Shown here in pieces: positions 13,746-14,879 of a stretch of 14,879 nucleotides of DNA; the stretch's first letter is position 1, and each line of letters opens with the position of its first letter. Below the pieces are notes generated by a model, which was not told the DNA's origin, did no database searches, and was given only the letters and a program-made list of their open reading frames with translations. Origin of the DNA: CAYVUM01 sp964454795 (GTDB lineage: Bacteria; Pseudomonadota; Alphaproteobacteria; Rhodospirillales; Defluviicoccaceae). The stretch lies in assembly GCA_964454795.1 (NCBI GenBank), contig CAYVUM010000084.1:1-14879 (forward strand). The letters are read 5' to 3'. Position numbers and translations under genes: made by a program.

Positions 13746-14470
13746 ATCACCGCGCGACGGCATTGCTCACACACATAGTCGATGGTCGAGCCATCCTTCC
13801 CCTGAAAGCGCATTTTGACCCAGCGGCCGTCTGCGTCGTACCAGACATTGTTCTGCAAATCGCCGGTGTAGATAAAGTGGCGGGCTTGTGCCGTGCGGCC
13901 GTTGATGGTGACTTGATCCGGCCCCTGATCGATGATCTGAACGGTGTTCACCCCGCCGGTGATCGTGTTGAGAACGCGCGTGCTGTCGAGCACGCCGGGA
14001 TGCCAGTGGTTCGTGGGAAAAATGCCGAGCGAAGCGCGCTCGACACCTTTTGGCCCTTCGATCCGAAACGTCCCGTTCTCCTGTTCGGCAACGACCCGGG
14101 CTTTCTTGCCGTCGTCGTTGATATCCGCAGAGAGTGAAACGAGCTTGCCATCGCGCCAGGTTCCGGTCGAGGCATAGCTGAACCGGTAGGCGGTGACAAA
14201 CAGGACCTTCACTTCCAGCTGGAACCGGGAGCGGACAACCAGGTCTTCCCCCCGCCGCTCGAAGCGGACCGTATGCTGGCCGACGGGCTCGCCATCGCGG
14301 AGGACCCGAAAGCGGATCGACTCCCCGTAGGCCGCGAACGGGTCGACCGAGTCCGGTTGCGCCCAATCCCTGTTAACCGGCTCGGCGCGCGCACCGGCGG
14401 CGCCGGCAGCGACCAGGAACATCAGGCCGCCCACGAATGCCGGGGTCGGTCTCGGCGGTTTGGCGATCAT
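13733..14470 (-). CDS. Exported DUF6134-like protein of unknown function
   Basis: A 245-residue protein with a signal peptide (about 1-29, ending GARA) and a beta-rich body. It resembles the DUF6134/DUF3108-like periplasmic proteins: VLRDGEPVGQHTVRF (56-70), a middle YRFSYASTGTWRDGKL (95-110), ADINDDGKKARV (115-126) and FPTNHWHPGVLDSTRVLNTITG (151-172) follow that family's order. These proteins are thought to have a lipocalin-like or lipid-binding fold, but no function is established. The C-terminus carries CEQC (234-237), a CxxC pair that could be a disulfide or metal site. The ATG at 14468-14470 has GAGGAG 11 nt upstream. purH lies upstream on the same strand after a 299-bp gap. Confidence 0.7.
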   Translation of the reverse strand: MIAKPPRPTPAFVGGLMFLVAAGAAGARAEPVNRDWAQPDSVDPFAAYGESIRFRVLRDGEPVGQHTVRFERRGEDLVVRSRFQLEVKVLFVTAYRFSYASTGTWRDGKLVSLSADINDDGKKARVVAEQENGTFRIEGPKGVERASLGIFPTNHWHPGVLDSTRVLNTITGGVNTVQIIDQGPDQVTINGRTAQARHFIYTGDLQNNVWYDADGRWVKMRFQGKDGSTIDYVCEQCRRAVMNPA

Positions 14471-14769
14471 CGGGTCGTGAACTCCTCATCCTGGCGCCGC
14501 CGCAAGCCGGCAGAGTGCCGTCGTCCCGGCAATGACGGAGCGGGCGGCGGTGAAAGCCAGAGGCGGGCGGGCGGCAGTCTGCCATGGCGATCGGTCGGGT
14601 CGCTCCGGCCGGCCCCCGGGGAAAACTGTTTCTCATCCCGGTTGTTCATTCCACGCCGGCGGATGGATCACCGTTGCCGAGGATCTCCGCCGACGATCCG
14701 GCCGCACGCGGCCCCGATGCTGGCAGGCGGAGCCACCCTTGATTGAAGCGGGAGAGGGCGGGCGCCGCC
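14471..14769. other. Intergenic region between purH and the DUF6134-like gene
   Basis: This 299-bp GC-rich gap has open frames on both strands but none with convincing protein content. One minus-strand frame (14467-14649, 60 codons) ends in an ATGA overlap with the downstream gene, but its Arg/Pro/Ser-rich product looks like noise. A perfect GGCCGC/GCGGCC inverted repeat with a 2-nt centre lies near 14699-14712. It has no T-tract, so a terminator for purH is not clear. A promoter for the downstream gene was not identified. Confidence 0.45.
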
Positions 14770-14879
14770 TCAATGCCGGAAATGGCGCATGCCGGTGAAC
14801 AGCATCGCCATGCCTTCCGCGTTGGCGGCGGCGATCACCTCCTCATCCCGCACCGAGCCGCCCGGCTGGATCACCGCCG
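14770..14879 (-). CDS. purH: PurH, bifunctional AICAR transformylase/IMP cyclohydrolase (3' end only)
   Basis: Only the last 35 residues are inside the window; the gene continues past its right edge. They include AVIQPGGSVRDEEVIAAA and the terminal MLFTGMRHFRH, which are the highly conserved C-terminus of PurH. PurH catalyses the last two steps of de novo purine synthesis, formylation of AICAR and cyclisation to IMP. The visible residues belong to the transformylase domain at the C-terminus, and PGGS lies in its active-site region. The TGA is at 14770-14772. Identity is clear despite the short fragment. Confidence 0.95.
   Translation of the reverse strand, partial: AVIQPGGSVRDEEVIAAANAEGMAMLFTGMRHFRH

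Noticed and set aside
14467..14649. 60-codon minus-strand frame with an ATGA overlap to the DUF6134-like gene
   Set aside because: The overlap looks operon-like, but the product is Arg/Pro/Ser-rich with no domain and no strong ribosome site.

Overview
The window is about 14.9 kb of GC-rich bacterial chromosome. The gene set (PmbA/TldE, MtgA, a KorAB-FprA cassette, a Rieske oxygenase, a DUF6134-like protein, PurH), the very GC-rich third codon positions and the AGGAGG-type ribosome sites suggest an alphaproteobacterium, possibly of the Rhodospirillales type. That placement is inference; no rRNA or other taxonomic marker is present. No tRNA, CRISPR array, insertion sequence or phage gene was seen.

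Layout. Positions 1-191 hold at most the tail of an upstream gene. Positions 192-1976 are a divergent stress pair: an Hsp20 chaperone (-) whose Shine-Dalgarno lies in a small hairpin, and an HtpX-like membrane M48 protease (+). A three-copy 13-bp repeat at 1969-2007 holds the stop codons of the protease and of the convergent GNAT-like gene (1999-2760, -). MtgA, the monofunctional peptidoglycan glycosyltransferase (3000-3689, -), lies upstream of the GNAT-like gene on the same strand. Divergent from mtgA is a Rieske non-heme iron oxygenase (3842-4972, +), which converges on pmbA (4990-6333, -).

Positions 6619-10963 (+) form a metabolic cassette: korA and korB, overlapping by 4 bp, encode a 2-oxoacid (probably 2-oxoglutarate):ferredoxin oxidoreductase, and 83 bp later comes an FprA/adrenodoxin-reductase-type ferredoxin-NADP+ reductase. 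Together they could pass electrons from 2-oxoglutarate through ferredoxin to NADP+, though no ferredoxin gene is visible.

Positions 10964-12147 are the most distinctive part. A locally AT-rich leader carries two perfect inverted repeats and a consensus sigma-54 (-24/-12) promoter just upstream of a secreted protein that ends in a PEP-CTERM/VPLPA-CTERM-like sorting signal. This fits the known exosortase/RpoN regulatory theme, although no exosortase or PrsK/PrsR gene is in the window. A GPH-type MFS transporter follows (12320-13711, +). It converges on a DUF6134-like exported protein (13733-14470, -). The window ends inside the 3' end of purH (14770-14879, -).

Most genes belong to well-known families. 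The observations most worth checking are the sigma-54/VPLPA-CTERM unit, the possible RNA thermometer of hsp20, and the ferredoxin-linked NADPH cassette.
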